A stretch of DNA of 64,000 bases from Roseovarius litorisediminis (GCF_900172295.1 NZ_FWFL01000004.1:333940-397939); one strand, 5' to 3'. Shown: positions 45,803 to 59,805, numbered from the stretch's first letter. The notes: generated by a model not told the origin, from the sequence alone. Made by a program: numbers and translations.

Positions 45803-46768
45803 TTACCGATTTACGTGCAACAGAAAATCCAGCATCTCGGCTGCGATAACATCCCCCTGCTCTTCCAGTGCAAAGTGACCTGTATCCAGGATGTGAAACT
45901 CGATGTTCTTCAGATCCTGTTTGTAGGGATACGCACCCTCGGTCGGAAAAATCTTGTCGTTGCCGCCCCAAACCAGCAGTGCAGGTGGCTGGTATTCGCG
46001 AAACAGCGCCTGCCATTTCGGGTATTCTGCGACGTTGGTGCCATAATCCAAAAACATCTCAAGCTGCACATCCTGATTACCTGGTCTGTCCAACAGATAT
46101 TGCACATGCCAGAAGTTGTCAGGGCTGATGCTGCTGGGATCCTGCACCCCGTGGGTGAACTGCCATTTGGTGGCATCCAGTGTCAGAAACTCCCGCAGGG
46201 CATCGCCGTTTTCCACCGAAGGGTCGGCCCAGTAAGCCTTGATCGGATCCCAGAACTCGCGCAGGCCCTCTTCGTAGGCGTTGCCGTTCTGGATGATAAA
46301 GCTGGTCACCCGCCCAGGTTCGTTTGCAAACATACGGTACCCCACCGGTGCACCGTAATCCATCAGGTAGACCGAGTATTTGCCAACACCTTTGACATCC
46401 AGCAACTCGGTTACGGTTTCGGCTGCATTGGCGAAAGTGTAGTCATAATCGGCCGCAGCGGGCATATCTGATGCCCCGAAACCTGGATAGTCGGGGGCGA
46501 TGACGTGATAAGCCGTGGCCAGTTCCGGAATCAGCTTACGGAACATATGCGACGAAGTGGGAAAACCGTGCAGCAGCAAGACGGTGGGATTCGCCGGATC
46601 GCCTGCCTCGCGGTAGGCGATATTCAAGCCGTTGATTTTTTCGACCTTGTAGGACACGTCCGGCATGGCGGCCAGAACGGCGGTTGCACTGTGGGGCTGG
46701 ACTTCGGGCAACAGACCCGCCGTGATCATCAGGGCAGCGCCAGCTGCGGTAAGCAGTTCGGTTTTCAT
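45803..46768 (-). CDS. exported alpha/beta hydrolase with Asp nucleophile (haloalkane dehalogenase/epoxide hydrolase-like)
   Basis: A 321-residue alpha/beta-fold hydrolase. The nucleophile elbow reads Leu-Met-Asp137-Tyr-Gly-Ala-Pro-Val-Gly, so it has Asp, not Ser. The oxyanion-side His-Gly-Phe-Pro is at 67-70, the acid Asp271 follows Val-Trp-Gly-Gly-Asn and the base is His298 in Asp-Thr-Gly-His-Phe. An Asp nucleophile marks the epoxide hydrolase/haloalkane dehalogenase branch. Residues 1-35 look like a signal peptide, so it may be periplasmic. ATG 46768 has AAGGATTTGATC before it. A divergent TetR gene and three shared operator-like sites point to inducible control. Substrate unknown. Confidence 0.83.
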   Translation of the reverse strand: MKTELLTAAGAALMITAGLLPEVQPHSATAVLAAMPDVSYKVEKINGLNIAYREAGDPANPTVLLLHGFPTSSHMFRKLIPELATAYHVIAPDYPGFGASDMPAAADYDYTFANAAETVTELLDVKGVGKYSVYLMDYGAPVGYRMFANEPGRVTSFIIQNGNAYEEGLREFWDPIKAYWADPSVENGDALREFLTLDATKWQFTHGVQDPSSISPDNFWHVQYLLDRPGNQDVQLEMFLDYGTNVAEYPKWQALFREYQPPALLVWGGNDKIFPTEGAYPYKQDLKNIEFHILDTGHFALEEQGDVIAAEMLDFLLHVNR

Positions 46769-46856
46769 GATCAAATCCTTTTTTGTCTGGCCAGGCAGGT
46801 CAGGTCGGGGCCCAGGCCGGGTCTGGCAGTTTGGCGGTTTGGCGGTAAATTGGTGA

Positions 46857-46868
46857 ACCGATCAGTAC
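46857..46868. promoter_or_regulatory. TetR-type operator copy 1
   Basis: ACCGATCAGTAC, 89-100 bases upstream of the hydrolase start. It is one of three copies of ACCGANCNGTAN in this divergent region and sits 31 bases (three helical turns) from copy 2, downstream of the leftward promoter. Confidence 0.5.
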
Positions 46869-46880
46869 ACTATAATTGTG

Positions 46881-46909
46881 TATATGTACCGATCTGTACA
46901 TCTTGTCAA
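46881..46909 (-). promoter_or_regulatory. candidate promoter of the alpha/beta hydrolase gene
   Basis: Leftward TTGACA (46904-46909) and CATATA (46881-46886) are 17 bases apart. Operator copy 2 fills the spacer, so bound repressor would exclude RNA polymerase. Confidence 0.5.
46886..46899. promoter_or_regulatory. TetR-type operator copy 2
   Basis: GTACCGATCTGTAC, an imperfect palindrome (12 of 14 symmetric positions) located between the -35 and -10 of the hydrolase promoter. Confidence 0.55.
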
Positions 46910-47016
46910 ACTATTTTGCCGGCGCCTTTCCGATTATTCATCCCATTTTCGCTGCAATATGTTGTATTAAGCCTATAAAATGCTATATTACCTCTAAGAT
47001 ACAGAATTTTAAAAAA

Positions 47017-47030
47017 GTACCGAACAGTAA
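47017..47030. promoter_or_regulatory. TetR-type operator copy 3
   Basis: GTACCGAACAGTAA ends just upstream of the ribosome-binding site of the TetR gene (start 47047), downstream of a candidate TTGTAT/TATATT promoter. This place suits autorepression. Confidence 0.5.
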
Positions 47031-47046
47031 AGGGTAGGAGAGATTC

Positions 47047-47610
47047 ATGCGCCCAAACAAGCGCGATGAGCTGGTCAGGAAAGCGCTGGATGTTTTCTAT
47101 CGCAACGGATTTCACGCCACGGGGATGGATATGCTTGTGGTGGAAACCGGCGTTTCCAAGACCTCAATGTACAAGCATTTCCGGACCAAAGAGGATCTGA
47201 TCCTTGCCGCCCTACGCCTGCGCGACGAGAATTTCCGTAACTTCCTGTATCGCCGGATCGAAGAAATCGCGGACACGCCAGTGGGCCGGTTGTTGGCGCT
47301 TTATGATGTGCTGGCCGAATGGTTTTCCAAAAAGGAATTTCGCGGTTGTATGTTCATCAAGGCCAGCGCCGAATATCAGGAAAAAGAACATCCGATCCAT
47401 GTGCAGTCGGCTGAACACAAACGGCTTTTGCTAGAGCATTTCACCAAAATCGCCCGCGCTGCCGGGGCGCGAGAGCCCGAAACACTGGCCAACCAGCTGA
47501 TGCTTCTTAAAGAAGGAGCGATTGTGACGGCGGTGATGGGGCTGGGGAACGATCCCGCACAAAAGGCAAAACTGGCGGCTGAGGTGCTGATTGCGCAAGG
47601 GGTTGGCTGA
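47047..47610 (+). CDS. TetR/AcrR family transcriptional regulator
   Basis: A 187-residue repressor-type protein. The N-terminal helix-turn-helix (about 5-52) contains Gly-Phe-His-Ala-Thr-Gly-Met and Val-Ser-Lys-Thr-Ser-Met-Tyr-Lys-His-Phe, the recognition helix pattern of TetR proteins. The C-terminal ligand domain (about 75-180) resembles the TetR_C group with Trp-Phe near residue 94. It is divergent from the alpha/beta hydrolase gene, and three similar operator sites lie between them, so the hydrolase is the likely target and the gene probably represses itself. ATG has TAGGAGAGATTC upstream. Confidence 0.9.
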   Translation: MRPNKRDELVRKALDVFYRNGFHATGMDMLVVETGVSKTSMYKHFRTKEDLILAALRLRDENFRNFLYRRIEEIADTPVGRLLALYDVLAEWFSKKEFRGCMFIKASAEYQEKEHPIHVQSAEHKRLLLEHFTKIARAAGAREPETLANQLMLLKEGAIVTAVMGLGNDPAQKAKLAAEVLIAQGVG

Positions 47611-47777
47611 CGCAGTTTTTCTTCGGTATCCTGCGGGAAAAGATCAATCTGGAAACCCCGGACGTCTCGCCCCGACACTCCGCATTGTTCAACCAAGCGG
47701 ATGACGCCATGCTTTATCGGTGGGCCGGGTTTGAAATTTTAAAATCGACAGACGGCCTGGGTTGGGCATGCCCGCAA

Positions 47778-47808
47778 AAAAGGCCCCGCCGGTGTGGCGG
47801 GGCCTTTT
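47778..47808 (-). terminator. terminator of the rplKAJL-rpoBC transcript
   Basis: Stem AAAAGGCCCCGCC (47778-47790) and GGCGGGGCCTTTT (47796-47808) with a 5-base loop, 21 bases past the rpoC stop. U-runs are present on both strands. The 167 bases between it and the TetR gene hold nothing I recognise. Confidence 0.93.
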
Positions 47809-47828
47809 GATTGGGTCAAAAGCGAAGT

Positions 47829-50800
47829 TTATTCGTCGCGGCTTTCAGGTGTTTCAACCAGATTGTCGAACACATCCCCGTCGGAAACATCATCGGCGAC
47901 CGGGGCCGCCAGAGCAGCGGCAGCGGCCGCTTCTTCCTGACGGGCTTCGATCACGACGTTATCGCGGTTCTGAGCGATCTGGCGCATCTGCTGGGTGGCG
48001 CCGCCGGTCCCGGCCGGGATAAGGCGGCCGACGATGACGTTCTCCTTGAGACCCACCAGCTTGTCGCGTTTGCCCTGAACTGAGGCCTCAGTGAGAACGC
48101 GGGTGGTTTCCTGGAACGACGCCGCCGAGATGAAGCTGCGGGTCTGCAAGCTTGCCTTGGTGATCCCCAGCAAGATCGGCTCGCCCTTGGCCTCGCGGCC
48201 GCCTTTGGACACTGCCTTGGCGTTGGCTTCGTCAAACTCCTGCTTGTCGACGTTTTCACCCTTCAGCAGCGTGGTATCGCCACTATCCAGGATCTCCCAT
48301 TTCTGCAGCATCTGACGCACGATCACTTCGATGTGCTTGTCGTTGATCTTAACACCCTGCAGGCGGTAGACCTCTTGCACCTCGTCGATCATGTAATCCG
48401 CCAACGCTTCGACACCCATGATACTCAGGATGTCGTGCGGCGCGGGGTTGCCGTCCATGATGTAGTCGCCCTTCTGGACATAGTCACCTTCCTGTACCGG
48501 AATGTGCTTGCCCTTGGGCACCATGTATTCGACCGACTCCAACGTGTCGTCTGCTGGCTCGATGGAAATGCGACGCTTGTTCTTGTAGTCGCGCCCATAA
48601 CGCACGTAACCATCGATTTCGGCGATGATTGCGTGGTCTTTGGGCCGACGCGCCTCGAACAGTTCGGCCACACGCGGCAGACCACCGGTGATGTCCTTGG
48701 TCTTGGCACCTTCACGCGGGATACGCGCGACAACTTCACCGGCATGAATTTCCTGACCGTCCTCAATCGACAGAACGGCGTCCACCGACATCGGATAGGT
48801 CACGGGGTTGCCCGCATCGTTGCGCACCGGTTCGCCATCAGCGCCCACGACCAGCACTTCTGGTTTGAGCTCGTTGCCTTTGATGGCCGCGCGCCAGTCC
48901 ATGACGATCTTCTGGGTCATGCCGGTGGCATCGTCGGTCACATCGCGCACGGCAACGCCGCTGACGAGGTCGACAAACTTGGCCGTACCGGATTTCTCGG
49001 CGATGATTGGCAGGGTGTAGGGATCCCATTCGAACAATTTGTCGCCGCGGGCAACCTTGTCGCCCTCTTTGACAAACAGTTTCGTACCATAGCCCACCTT
49101 GTGGCTGGCCAGTTCAACGCCCTTTTCACCCAGGATCCGCAACTTCATGTTACGGCCCATAACCAGGATTTCGCCATTCTCATTTTCCAGTGTCTGAGCA
49201 CTGTCAAATTCGATCTTACCTTCCTGGCTGGCTTCAAGGAACGACTGCTGACCACCCTGGGCCACCCCACCAATGTGGAAGGTCCGCATGGTCAGCTGTG
49301 TGCCGGGCTCACCGATCGACTGGGCGGCGATAATACCAACCGCTTCGCCGGTGTTGACCATCGTACCGCGGGCAAGGTCACGGCCATAGCACATGGCGCA
49401 AACACCGTCCTCGGCCTCGCAGGTCAGGGGTGAGCGGATGCGCGCGGTCTGAACAGCTGCCTCTTCTACAGCGTCGGCCATGCGTTCATCGATCAGTTGG
49501 CCCGCGGCGATGATCACCTCGTCGTTGAGGGGGTTCACGATATCCTCGGCCGCGACACGGCCCAGAATACGTTCGCCCAGAGACGCCACGACCTCGCCGT
49601 CGTTCACCGCCGGTTCGGCGGTGATCGCACGATCGGTGCCGCAGTCATGATCGCGAATGATGCAATCCTGCGCCACATCTACCAGACGGCGGGTCAGATA
49701 CCCCGAGTTCGCCGTTTTCAGGGCCGTATCCGACAGACCCTTACGGGCACCGTGGGTTGAGTTGAAGTATTCAAGAACGGTCAGACCTTCCTTGAAGTTC
49801 GAGATGATCGGCGTTTCGATGATGTCACCGTTCGGCTTGGCCATCAGGCCACGCATACCGCCCAGCTGTTTCATCTGAGTGACCGAGCCACGCGCGCCCG
49901 AGTGGGCCATCATGTAGACCGAGTTTGGCTCCATTTCGGCGCCGTTCTCATCGCGGCGTTCAGCCGAGATGGTGGTCATCATCGCATCGGTGACCTGATC
50001 GTTACATTTCGACCAGGCATCGACCACTTTGTTGTATTTTTCGCCCTGAGTGATCAGACCGTCCATATACTGTTGTTCAAAGCCTTTGACCTGATCGCGG
50101 GTCTCTTCGACGATGCCCCATTTGCTGTCGGGGATCACCATGTCGTCCTTGCCGAACGAGATACCGGCCTTGAACGCCTCACGGAAGCCCGTGGTCATGA
50201 TCTGATCGCAGAAGATGACGCTCTCTTTCTGACCGCAGTAGCGATAGACGGTGTCGATCACCTGCTGCACTTCTTTCTTGCGCAACAGACGGTTCACCAG
50301 ATGGAAGGGTGCCTTGGCATTGCGCGGCAGCAGCGCACCAAGACGAACACGGCCCGGCGTGGTTTCCACGCGCATCATCACTTCGTTGCCTTCTTCGTCG
50401 ATCTGCGGCACGCGCGCCGTGATCTTGGCGTGCAGATGCACCTCGCCTGCGTCCAGCGCATGCTGAACTTCGTCGATGGACGAAAAGATCATGCCTTCAC
50501 CCGTCATCCCCTCACGCTCAAGCGAGATGTAGTAAAGGCCAAGGATCATATCCTGCGACGGCACGATGATCGGCGCACCGTTGGCTGGCGACAAAACGTT
50601 GTTCGTGGACATCATCAGAACGCGTGCTTCCAGCTGTGCCTCAAGGCTCAGCGGGACGTGTACGGCCATCTGGTCACCGTCAAAGTCGGCGTTGAAGGCC
50701 GAACAGACCAGCGGATGCAGCTGAATGGCCTTGCCTTCGATCAGCACGGGTTCAAACGCTTGAATACCAAGGCGGTGCAGCGTCGGCGCCCGGTTCAACA

Positions 50801-52073
50801 TAACGGGATGTTCACGGATGACTTCATCCAGAATATCCCAGACCTCGGGGCGTTCCTTTTCAACCAATTTCTTGGCTTGCTTCACGGTGCTGGACAGGCC
50901 CTTGGCCTCAAGCCGCGAGTAGATGAACGGCTTGAACAGTTCCAGCGCCATCTTCTTGGGCAAACCACACTGATGCAGCTTGAGTTCCGGGCCGGTCACA
51001 ATGACGGAACGGCCCGAAAAATCGACCCGTTTACCCAGAAGGTTTTGACGGAAGCGGCCCTGTTTGCCCTTCAGCATGTCCGACAGCGATTTCAGCGGGC
51101 GTTTGTTGGCCCCGGTGATCACCCGGCCACGACGGCCATTGTCGAACAGAGCATCCACAGATTCCTGCAGCATCCGCTTTTCGTTGCGCACGATGATATC
51201 GGGCGCACGCAGTTCGATCAGACGTTTCAGACGGTTGTTGCGGTTGATCACCCGACGGTAAAGATCGTTAAGGTCGGACGTGGCAAAGCGGCCCCCATCC
51301 AGCGGCACCAGCGGGCGCAACTCGGGCGGAATGACCGGAATGACGGTCATGACCATCCACTCGGGCCGGTTGCCCGATTCAAGGAAGGATTCGACAACTT
51401 TCAGACGCTTGATGATCTTTTTGGGCTTCAGCTCACCTGTCGCCACTTTCAGATCGGCGCGCAGGGTCTCGGCCTCGGATTCAAGGTCGATGTTCTGCAG
51501 CATTTCGCGGATCGCTTCGGCGCCGATGTTGGCGGTAAAGGCGTCCATGCCGTAGGCGTCCTGCGCATCCATGAACTCTTCTTCCGACAGCATCTGGCCA
51601 TAAGTCAGATCGGTCAGGCCGGGCTCAATGACGACGTAGTTTTCGAAATACAAAACTCGTTCCAGATCGCGCAGGGTCATGTCCAGCATCAGGCCGATGC
51701 GCGACGGCAGCGACTTCAGAAACCAGATATGGGCACAGGGCGCGGCCAGTTCGATGTGGCCCATACGTTCGCGACGAACCTTTTGCAGCGTGACTTCAAC
51801 ACCGCATTTTTCGCAGACAACGCCGCGATATTTCATACGCTTGTATTTGCCGCAAAGGCATTCGTAATCTTTGATCGGGCCAAAGATACGCGCGCAAAAC
51901 AGGCCATCACGCTCGGGCTTGAAGGTTCGGTAGTTGATGGTCTCGGGCTTTTTGATCTCGCCGTAAGACCACGACAGGATGCGCTCGGGGCTTGCCAGCG
52001 ACACCTTGATCTCATCAAAAACCTTTACCGGTGCGACGGGGTTAAACGGGTTGTTTGTCAGTTCCTGGTTCAT
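47829..52073 (-). CDS. rpoC: RNA polymerase beta' subunit
   Basis: A 1414-residue subunit with all expected landmarks: N-terminal zinc ribbon with four Cys (near residues 68-90), the catalytic Asn-Ala-Asp-Phe-Asp-Gly-Asp near 460, the second four-Cys zinc site (near 885-900), and the trigger-loop region about 930. The start is ATG 52073 with AAGGATTTGAAA upstream; the TTG two codons earlier is not needed. It follows rpoB by 96 bases that hold two perfect inverted repeats. Confidence 0.98.
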   Translation of the reverse strand: MNQELTNNPFNPVAPVKVFDEIKVSLASPERILSWSYGEIKKPETINYRTFKPERDGLFCARIFGPIKDYECLCGKYKRMKYRGVVCEKCGVEVTLQKVRRERMGHIELAAPCAHIWFLKSLPSRIGLMLDMTLRDLERVLYFENYVVIEPGLTDLTYGQMLSEEEFMDAQDAYGMDAFTANIGAEAIREMLQNIDLESEAETLRADLKVATGELKPKKIIKRLKVVESFLESGNRPEWMVMTVIPVIPPELRPLVPLDGGRFATSDLNDLYRRVINRNNRLKRLIELRAPDIIVRNEKRMLQESVDALFDNGRRGRVITGANKRPLKSLSDMLKGKQGRFRQNLLGKRVDFSGRSVIVTGPELKLHQCGLPKKMALELFKPFIYSRLEAKGLSSTVKQAKKLVEKERPEVWDILDEVIREHPVMLNRAPTLHRLGIQAFEPVLIEGKAIQLHPLVCSAFNADFDGDQMAVHVPLSLEAQLEARVLMMSTNNVLSPANGAPIIVPSQDMILGLYYISLEREGMTGEGMIFSSIDEVQHALDAGEVHLHAKITARVPQIDEEGNEVMMRVETTPGRVRLGALLPRNAKAPFHLVNRLLRKKEVQQVIDTVYRYCGQKESVIFCDQIMTTGFREAFKAGISFGKDDMVIPDSKWGIVEETRDQVKGFEQQYMDGLITQGEKYNKVVDAWSKCNDQVTDAMMTTISAERRDENGAEMEPNSVYMMAHSGARGSVTQMKQLGGMRGLMAKPNGDIIETPIISNFKEGLTVLEYFNSTHGARKGLSDTALKTANSGYLTRRLVDVAQDCIIRDHDCGTDRAITAEPAVNDGEVVASLGERILGRVAAEDIVNPLNDEVIIAAGQLIDERMADAVEEAAVQTARIRSPLTCEAEDGVCAMCYGRDLARGTMVNTGEAVGIIAAQSIGEPGTQLTMRTFHIGGVAQGGQQSFLEASQEGKIEFDSAQTLENENGEILVMGRNMKLRILGEKGVELASHKVGYGTKLFVKEGDKVARGDKLFEWDPYTLPIIAEKSGTAKFVDLVSGVAVRDVTDDATGMTQKIVMDWRAAIKGNELKPEVLVVGADGEPVRNDAGNPVTYPMSVDAVLSIEDGQEIHAGEVVARIPREGAKTKDITGGLPRVAELFEARRPKDHAIIAEIDGYVRYGRDYKNKRRISIEPADDTLESVEYMVPKGKHIPVQEGDYVQKGDYIMDGNPAPHDILSIMGVEALADYMIDEVQEVYRLQGVKINDKHIEVIVRQMLQKWEILDSGDTTLLKGENVDKQEFDEANAKAVSKGGREAKGEPILLGITKASLQTRSFISAASFQETTRVLTEASVQGKRDKLVGLKENVIVGRLIPAGTGGATQQMRQIAQNRDNVVIEARQEEAAAAAALAAPVADDVSDGDVFDNLVETPESRDE

Positions 52074-52114
52074 TTTCAAATCCTTGAATTCGGGCGTTGG
52101 TGGGGCAGTCGGGC

Positions 52115-52162
52115 CCGTTTTCTTTGAAAGAAAACGGACCGGAATTTTTCAAAAATTCCGGT
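52115..52162. repeat. two adjacent perfect inverted repeats between rpoB and rpoC
   Basis: The first runs 52115-52137, with 11-base arms CCGTTTTCTTT / AAAGAAAACGG about one central base. The second runs 52138-52162, with 12-base arms ACCGGAATTTTT / AAAAATTCCGGT about one base. They follow the rpoB stop immediately (rpoB ends at 52170) and would form two consecutive RNA hairpins in the transcript. Confidence 0.9.
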
Positions 52163-52169
52163 TAACCCG

Positions 52170-56306
<4,137 letters not shown>

Positions 56307-56398
56307 GGTCGATATCACCTTTCATTTCTCACCGGTAGCGCGTGCTGTCGGGCCCCAGCACCGTTACCATCCGAGACGGCAGATTATGATCCATTCAT

Positions 56399-56420
56399 GG
56401 CTGTCGTCCCAATGACAGCC
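56399..56420. repeat. hairpin in the rpoB leader
   Basis: Seven-base arms GGCTGTC (56399-56405) and GACAGCC (56414-56420) with an 8-base loop, 93 bases upstream of rpoB. Confidence 0.6.
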
Positions 56421-56441
56421 TCCCGATCATGTAAACCTGGC

Positions 56442-56487
56442 CTTAGAAAGGGCTTCGCAGATTGCGGGCTGCAAAGCCCTTTCTAAG
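56442..56487. repeat. 14-bp hairpin between rplL and rpoB
   Basis: CTTAGAAAGGGCTT (56442-56455) and AAGCCCTTTCTAAG (56474-56487) form perfect arms around an 18-base loop. The long perfect stem in the ribosomal-protein/RNA-polymerase junction is a likely RNase III or attenuation site, as in the comparable junction of E. coli. Confidence 0.75.
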
Positions 56488-56496
56488 ACAGGTCAG

Positions 56497-56523
56497 GCTG
56501 GGCCCGGATACTCCGGACCCAGC
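56497..56523. repeat. 12-bp hairpin just after rplL
   Basis: GCTGGGCCCGGA (56497-56508) pairs with TCCGGACCCAGC (56512-56523), one mismatch or wobble, 3-base loop, about 32 bases past the rplL stop. It has no U-tract on the transcribed strand. Confidence 0.7.
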
Positions 56524-56554
56524 CAGTTTTTTGTCCGGGTTGCCCCGGCGCTGA

Positions 56555-56935
56555 TTACTTCAGTTCGACTTCGGCGCCAGCTGCTTCCAGCTTGCCTTTG
56601 ATCTCTTCTGCTTCATCTTTAGAGACCTGCTCTTTGACGGCTTTGCCACCAGCTTCGACCAGATCTTTGGCTTCTTTCAGGCCAAGACCAGTGATCGAGC
56701 GAACCTCTTTGATGACGTTGATCTTCGACGCGCCGGCCGATTTCAGGATCACGTCAAATTCGGTTTGCTCTTCAGCAGCAGCACCACCGGCGTCGCCGCC
56801 AGCAGCCGCCATCATGACCGCGCCACCGGCTGCGGGCTCGATGCCGTATTCGTCTTTCAGGATGGTTTTCAGTTCTTGTGCTTCGAGAAGCGTCAGACCA
56901 ACGATCTCTTCTGCAAGTTTTTTCAGATCAGCCAT
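56555..56935 (-). CDS. rplL: 50S ribosomal protein L7/L12
   Basis: A 126-residue stalk protein: N-terminal dimerisation domain, an Ala/Gly-rich hinge (about 38-55), and the C-terminal factor-binding domain with [12 protein letters not shown]. ATG 56935 is the family start; a 16-residue extension into the gap is discarded. Follows rplJ by 74 bases. It forms the stalk with L10 that recruits EF-G and EF-Tu. Confidence 0.97.
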   Translation of the reverse strand: MADLKKLAEEIVGLTLLEAQELKTILKDEYGIEPAAGGAVMMAAAGGDAGGAAAEEQTEFDVILKSAGASKINVIKEVRSITGLGLKEAKDLVEAGGKAVKEQVSKDEAEEIKGKLEAAGAEVELK

Positions 56936-57009
56936 TTTTGACTCTTTCCGTTTTCTAGATGTGTTCCAACGTTGGGCAATCAATCCCTACGCGGATATTA
57001 CAAGTTGCT

Positions 57010-57528
57010 TTACGCGGCTTCGGCCTTTTCTTCGATGGTCGAAAGAATGCTCGCGATGTTCGAAGCAGGTGCGCCAATGGCCCCCGCGATGTTCGAAGCA
57101 GGTGCGCCGATCATGCCAACGATGGTCGCGATAAGTTCATCGCGCGACGGCAGTTTCGACGTGGCTTCAACACCAGCACGGTCCAGAGCGGTCTCACCCA
57201 TAGCGCCGCCAAGAATTTCAAATTTCTTGTTATCCTTGGCGAAGTCCTCGGCCACCTTGGCTGCTGCCACGGGGTCCTCGGAATAGGTCAGAACGGTCAT
57301 ACCCGAGAGGTAATCAGCAATGCTTGCGCACGGCTTGCCCTCAAGGGCGATTTTGGCGAGCCTGTTCTTGGCGACACGTACGGAGGCTTCGGCGCCGCGG
57401 GCGCGGGCACGAAGATCCTGCATCTCAGCAACTGTAAGACCCGTGTAGTGGGCAACCACTACAACGCCAGAGCTTTCAAAGATCTGGCCGAGTTCCTCGA
57501 CCACTTTCTCTTTCTGGGCTCTATCCAC
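57010..57528 (-). CDS. rplJ: 50S ribosomal protein L10
   Basis: A 172-residue protein that anchors L7/L12 dimers to 23S rRNA. It starts with GTG (57528) preceded by TGGAGTGAAACT, the usual Met-Asp-Arg-Ala-Gln-Lys start of relatives. The C-terminus has two near-identical 12-residue Ala-Pro-Ala-Ser-Asn-Ile-Ala stretches (about 140-165), each in the stalk-binding helix. The long leader upstream is the expected place for L10 autoregulation. Confidence 0.96.
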   Translation of the reverse strand: MDRAQKEKVVEELGQIFESSGVVVVAHYTGLTVAEMQDLRARARGAEASVRVAKNRLAKIALEGKPCASIADYLSGMTVLTYSEDPVAAAKVAEDFAKDNKKFEILGGAMGETALDRAGVEATSKLPSRDELIATIVGMIGAPASNIAGAIGAPASNIASILSTIEEKAEAA

Positions 57529-57819
57529 AGTTTCACTCCAAATATGGGGGTTTCCCCCCGGCTCAGTTAAGGGTGCTGCATGTGCAACGCCCCGTTCGGG
57601 TCCAATTTCAGGGTCCCGAGGCCAAAATCACCCGAAGGCAGTGCCTTCAAAGAAATCTCATCTCGTTCCCCATCTCAGGAAGGAATTATTCCCCGCGATT
57701 GCGACGAACCCTCCGTCTCGGACAGGACAGGGCCAATTTGGCGGCCCTGCCATTCGCTCCGGTCCGCGAACGGACCGGAACAAATTCTTGGTCGTCAGAT
57801 CGCTTGCGCGATACAGACG
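57529..57819 (-). promoter_or_regulatory. rplA-rplJ gap, probable L10 leader
   Basis: A 291-base untranslated stretch before rplJ. Hairpins seen are TCCGGTCCG/CGGACCGGA (57758-57779, 4-base loop) and CAGGGCC/GGCCCTG (57728-57749). In many bacteria L10(L12)4 binds this leader to repress rplJL. No U-tract follows the first hairpin on the transcribed strand. The kink-turn structure of the L10 leader could not be verified by eye. Confidence 0.5.
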
Positions 57820-58518
57820 TTATTCAACCGCTGCGTTGCTGACGTCAATGTTGACGCCCGGGCCCATGGTCGAGCTCAGCGAGATCTTTTTCATATAGGC
57901 GCCTTTGGCACCCGTCGGCTTGGCCTTTTGGACGGCACCGATGAAAGCGCGAATGTTTTCAACCAGCTTGCCTTCGTCGAAGGACACCTTGCCAACACCG
58001 GCGTGCACAACACCGGCCTTTTCGGCCTTGAACTGTACTTCGCCGCCTTTGGCTGCTTTGACAGCGTCTGCCACATCCATGGTAACCGTGCCCACCTTGG
58101 GGTTCGGCATCAGGTTGCGCGGGCCAAGGACCTTGCCCAGACGGCCAACAATCGGCATCATGTCCGGGGTCGCAATGCAACGATCAAAGTCGATCTTACC
58201 GCTCTGCACGATTTCCATCAGGTCTTCAGCACCAACGATATCGGCGCCAGCGGCCTGTGCTTCTTCGGCTTTGGGGCCACGGGCAAAAACCGCAACGCGC
58301 ACGTCCTTGCCGGTGCCGTTGGGCAGACCGACGACACCACGTACCATCTGATCAGCATGGCGAGGGTCAACACCCAGGCACATGGCGATCTCGACGGTTT
58401 CGTCGAATTTCACGTTGGAATTGCCCTTAACCAGGGCAACAGCCTCTTCCACGGTCAGGTTGTCTTTGCCAGCAAAGGCTTCACGAGCGGCGCGGGTACG
58501 TTTTCCAATTTTCGCCAT
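57820..58518 (-). CDS. rplA: 50S ribosomal protein L1
   Basis: A 232-residue protein binding the L1 stalk of 23S rRNA. The L1 signature (Asn-Gly-Thr-Gly-Lys near residue 68 and the [14 protein letters not shown] segment near 130) is present. It begins one base after the rplK stop, and L1 in E. coli represses the rplKA mRNA through a leader site. Confidence 0.97.
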   Translation of the reverse strand: MAKIGKRTRAAREAFAGKDNLTVEEAVALVKGNSNVKFDETVEIAMCLGVDPRHADQMVRGVVGLPNGTGKDVRVAVFARGPKAEEAQAAGADIVGAEDLMEIVQSGKIDFDRCIATPDMMPIVGRLGKVLGPRNLMPNPKVGTVTMDVADAVKAAKGGEVQFKAEKAGVVHAGVGKVSFDEGKLVENIRAFIGAVQKAKPTGAKGAYMKKISLSSTMGPGVNIDVSNAAVE

Positions 58519-58519
58519 C

Positions 58520-58945
58520 TTACTTCACCTCGATGCCCATGGAACGCGCCGAGCCGAGGATGATTTTCATCGCCGCTTCAACATCGTTTGCATTCAGGTC
58601 TTTCCACTTGGCTTCGGCGATTTCCTTGACCTGCTTGGTGGTCACGGTGCCGACAGTTTCACGGCCGGGCAGTTTTGCCGCCGATTTCAGCTTGGCCGCT
58701 TTTTTCAGGTAATACGACGCAGGTGGCGTCTTGATGTCCATGTCAAAGGACTTGTCCTGATAATAGGTGATCACGGTGGGGCATGGGGCGCCAGGCTCCA
58801 TGTCTGCGGTCTTGGCGTTGAACGCCTTGCAGAATTCCATGATATTGATGCCGCGCTGACCCAGGGCCGGACCAACCGGCGGGCTGGGGTTTGCCTGTCC
58901 TGCGGGCACTTGCAGTTTCATCTTACCTGCGAGCTTCTTGGCCAT
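58520..58945 (-). CDS. rplK: 50S ribosomal protein L11
   Basis: A 141-residue protein of the GTPase-associated centre, N-terminal Lys-Leu-Gln-Val-Pro-Ala-Gly-Gln-Ala and Pro-Pro-Val-Gly-Pro-Ala-Leu-Gly-Gln segments intact. It is the substrate of PrmA, which is encoded in this window. ATG 58945 has AAAGGAGAGGCCAC before it; the longer frame to 59041 overlaps the nusG-rplK gap and is rejected. Confidence 0.97.
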   Translation of the reverse strand: MAKKLAGKMKLQVPAGQANPSPPVGPALGQRGINIMEFCKAFNAKTADMEPGAPCPTVITYYQDKSFDMDIKTPPASYYLKKAAKLKSAAKLPGRETVGTVTTKQVKEIAEAKWKDLNANDVEAAMKIILGSARSMGIEVK

Positions 58946-59081
58946 GTGGCCTCTCCTTTGTTTCCAACACCGTCGGGGCGCGCCCCTTGGGTTCTTAGTT
59001 GTGTGGTCCGGTCCGGGTGCCGCGGCCCCCTCGCCTCCCACTTACGCCGCATTCCCGTCTGGAACTGCGACGATCCCACGC

Positions 59082-59615
59082 TCAGCCCTGTTTGGTGACC
59101 TGCGTGAATTCCAGTTCGACCGGGGTTTCCCGACCAAAAATCGAAACCGTCACCTTGAGGCGCTGGTTGTCTTCGTCCACTTCCTCGACCGTGCCGTCGA
59201 AATCCTCAAACGGACCCTCGTTGACCTTGACCTTCTCGCCCACTTCATAGTGGATGAGTGTGCGTGGCGCGTCTTCGCCTTCCTGCACACGGTTCAGAAT
59301 CGCATTTACCTCGGCATCGCGCATCGGCATCGGGCGGCCCTGGGGGCCCAGAAAACCGGTGACGCGGTTGATCGAGTTGATCAGGTGATAGCCGCGATCG
59401 GACATCTCCATATGCACCAGCACATACCCGGGCATGAAGCGGCGCTCGGCGGTTACTTTCTTGCCGCGGCGCATCTCGATCACTTCTTCAGTTGGGACCA
59501 GAACCTCGTCGATCTGGTCTTCCAGGGCCTGATCGGCGACGGATTGTCTGATCTGCTCGGCAATCTTCTTCTCGAAATTCGAGAGAACGCTAACCGAGTA
59601 CCACCGTTTTGCCAT
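59082..59615 (-). CDS. nusG: transcription termination/antitermination protein NusG
   Basis: A 177-residue factor with an N-terminal NGN domain (starting Lys-Arg-Trp-Tyr, with Pro-Gly-Tyr-Val-Leu-Val near 64) and a C-terminal KOW domain ([11 protein letters not shown] near 127). It links RNA polymerase to Rho and ribosomes. Downstream of secE by 190 bases, upstream of rplK by 136. Confidence 0.97.
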   Translation of the reverse strand: MAKRWYSVSVLSNFEKKIAEQIRQSVADQALEDQIDEVLVPTEEVIEMRRGKKVTAERRFMPGYVLVHMEMSDRGYHLINSINRVTGFLGPQGRPMPMRDAEVNAILNRVQEGEDAPRTLIHYEVGEKVKVNEGPFEDFDGTVEEVDEDNQRLKVTVSIFGRETPVELEFTQVTKQG

Positions 59616-59805
59616 CCTGCTTCATGCCCTTGTCTTGACCGGCCGCAAGGCCATAATTCTTACTTAATTCAGGCGGTTAAACCCGAGCCTCCTAAACAAA
59701 AATCGGCGCGCAACCCGAATCGCCGCACGCCATGTCCAGAAGAGGCCTGTCACCTACCGCTGATTGCCCTTGATTTCAAGGGGCCATTCAGGTTTTTCTC
59801 AGCCT

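Noticed and set aside
48333..49433. 366-codon open frame opposite rpoC
   Set aside because: Shadow frame in the 3' half of rpoC.
49902..52127. 741-codon open frame opposite rpoC
   Set aside because: It is fully antisense to rpoC, reads as His/Gln/Arg-rich composition typical of shadow frames in GC-rich genes, and has no ribosome-binding site or family likeness.
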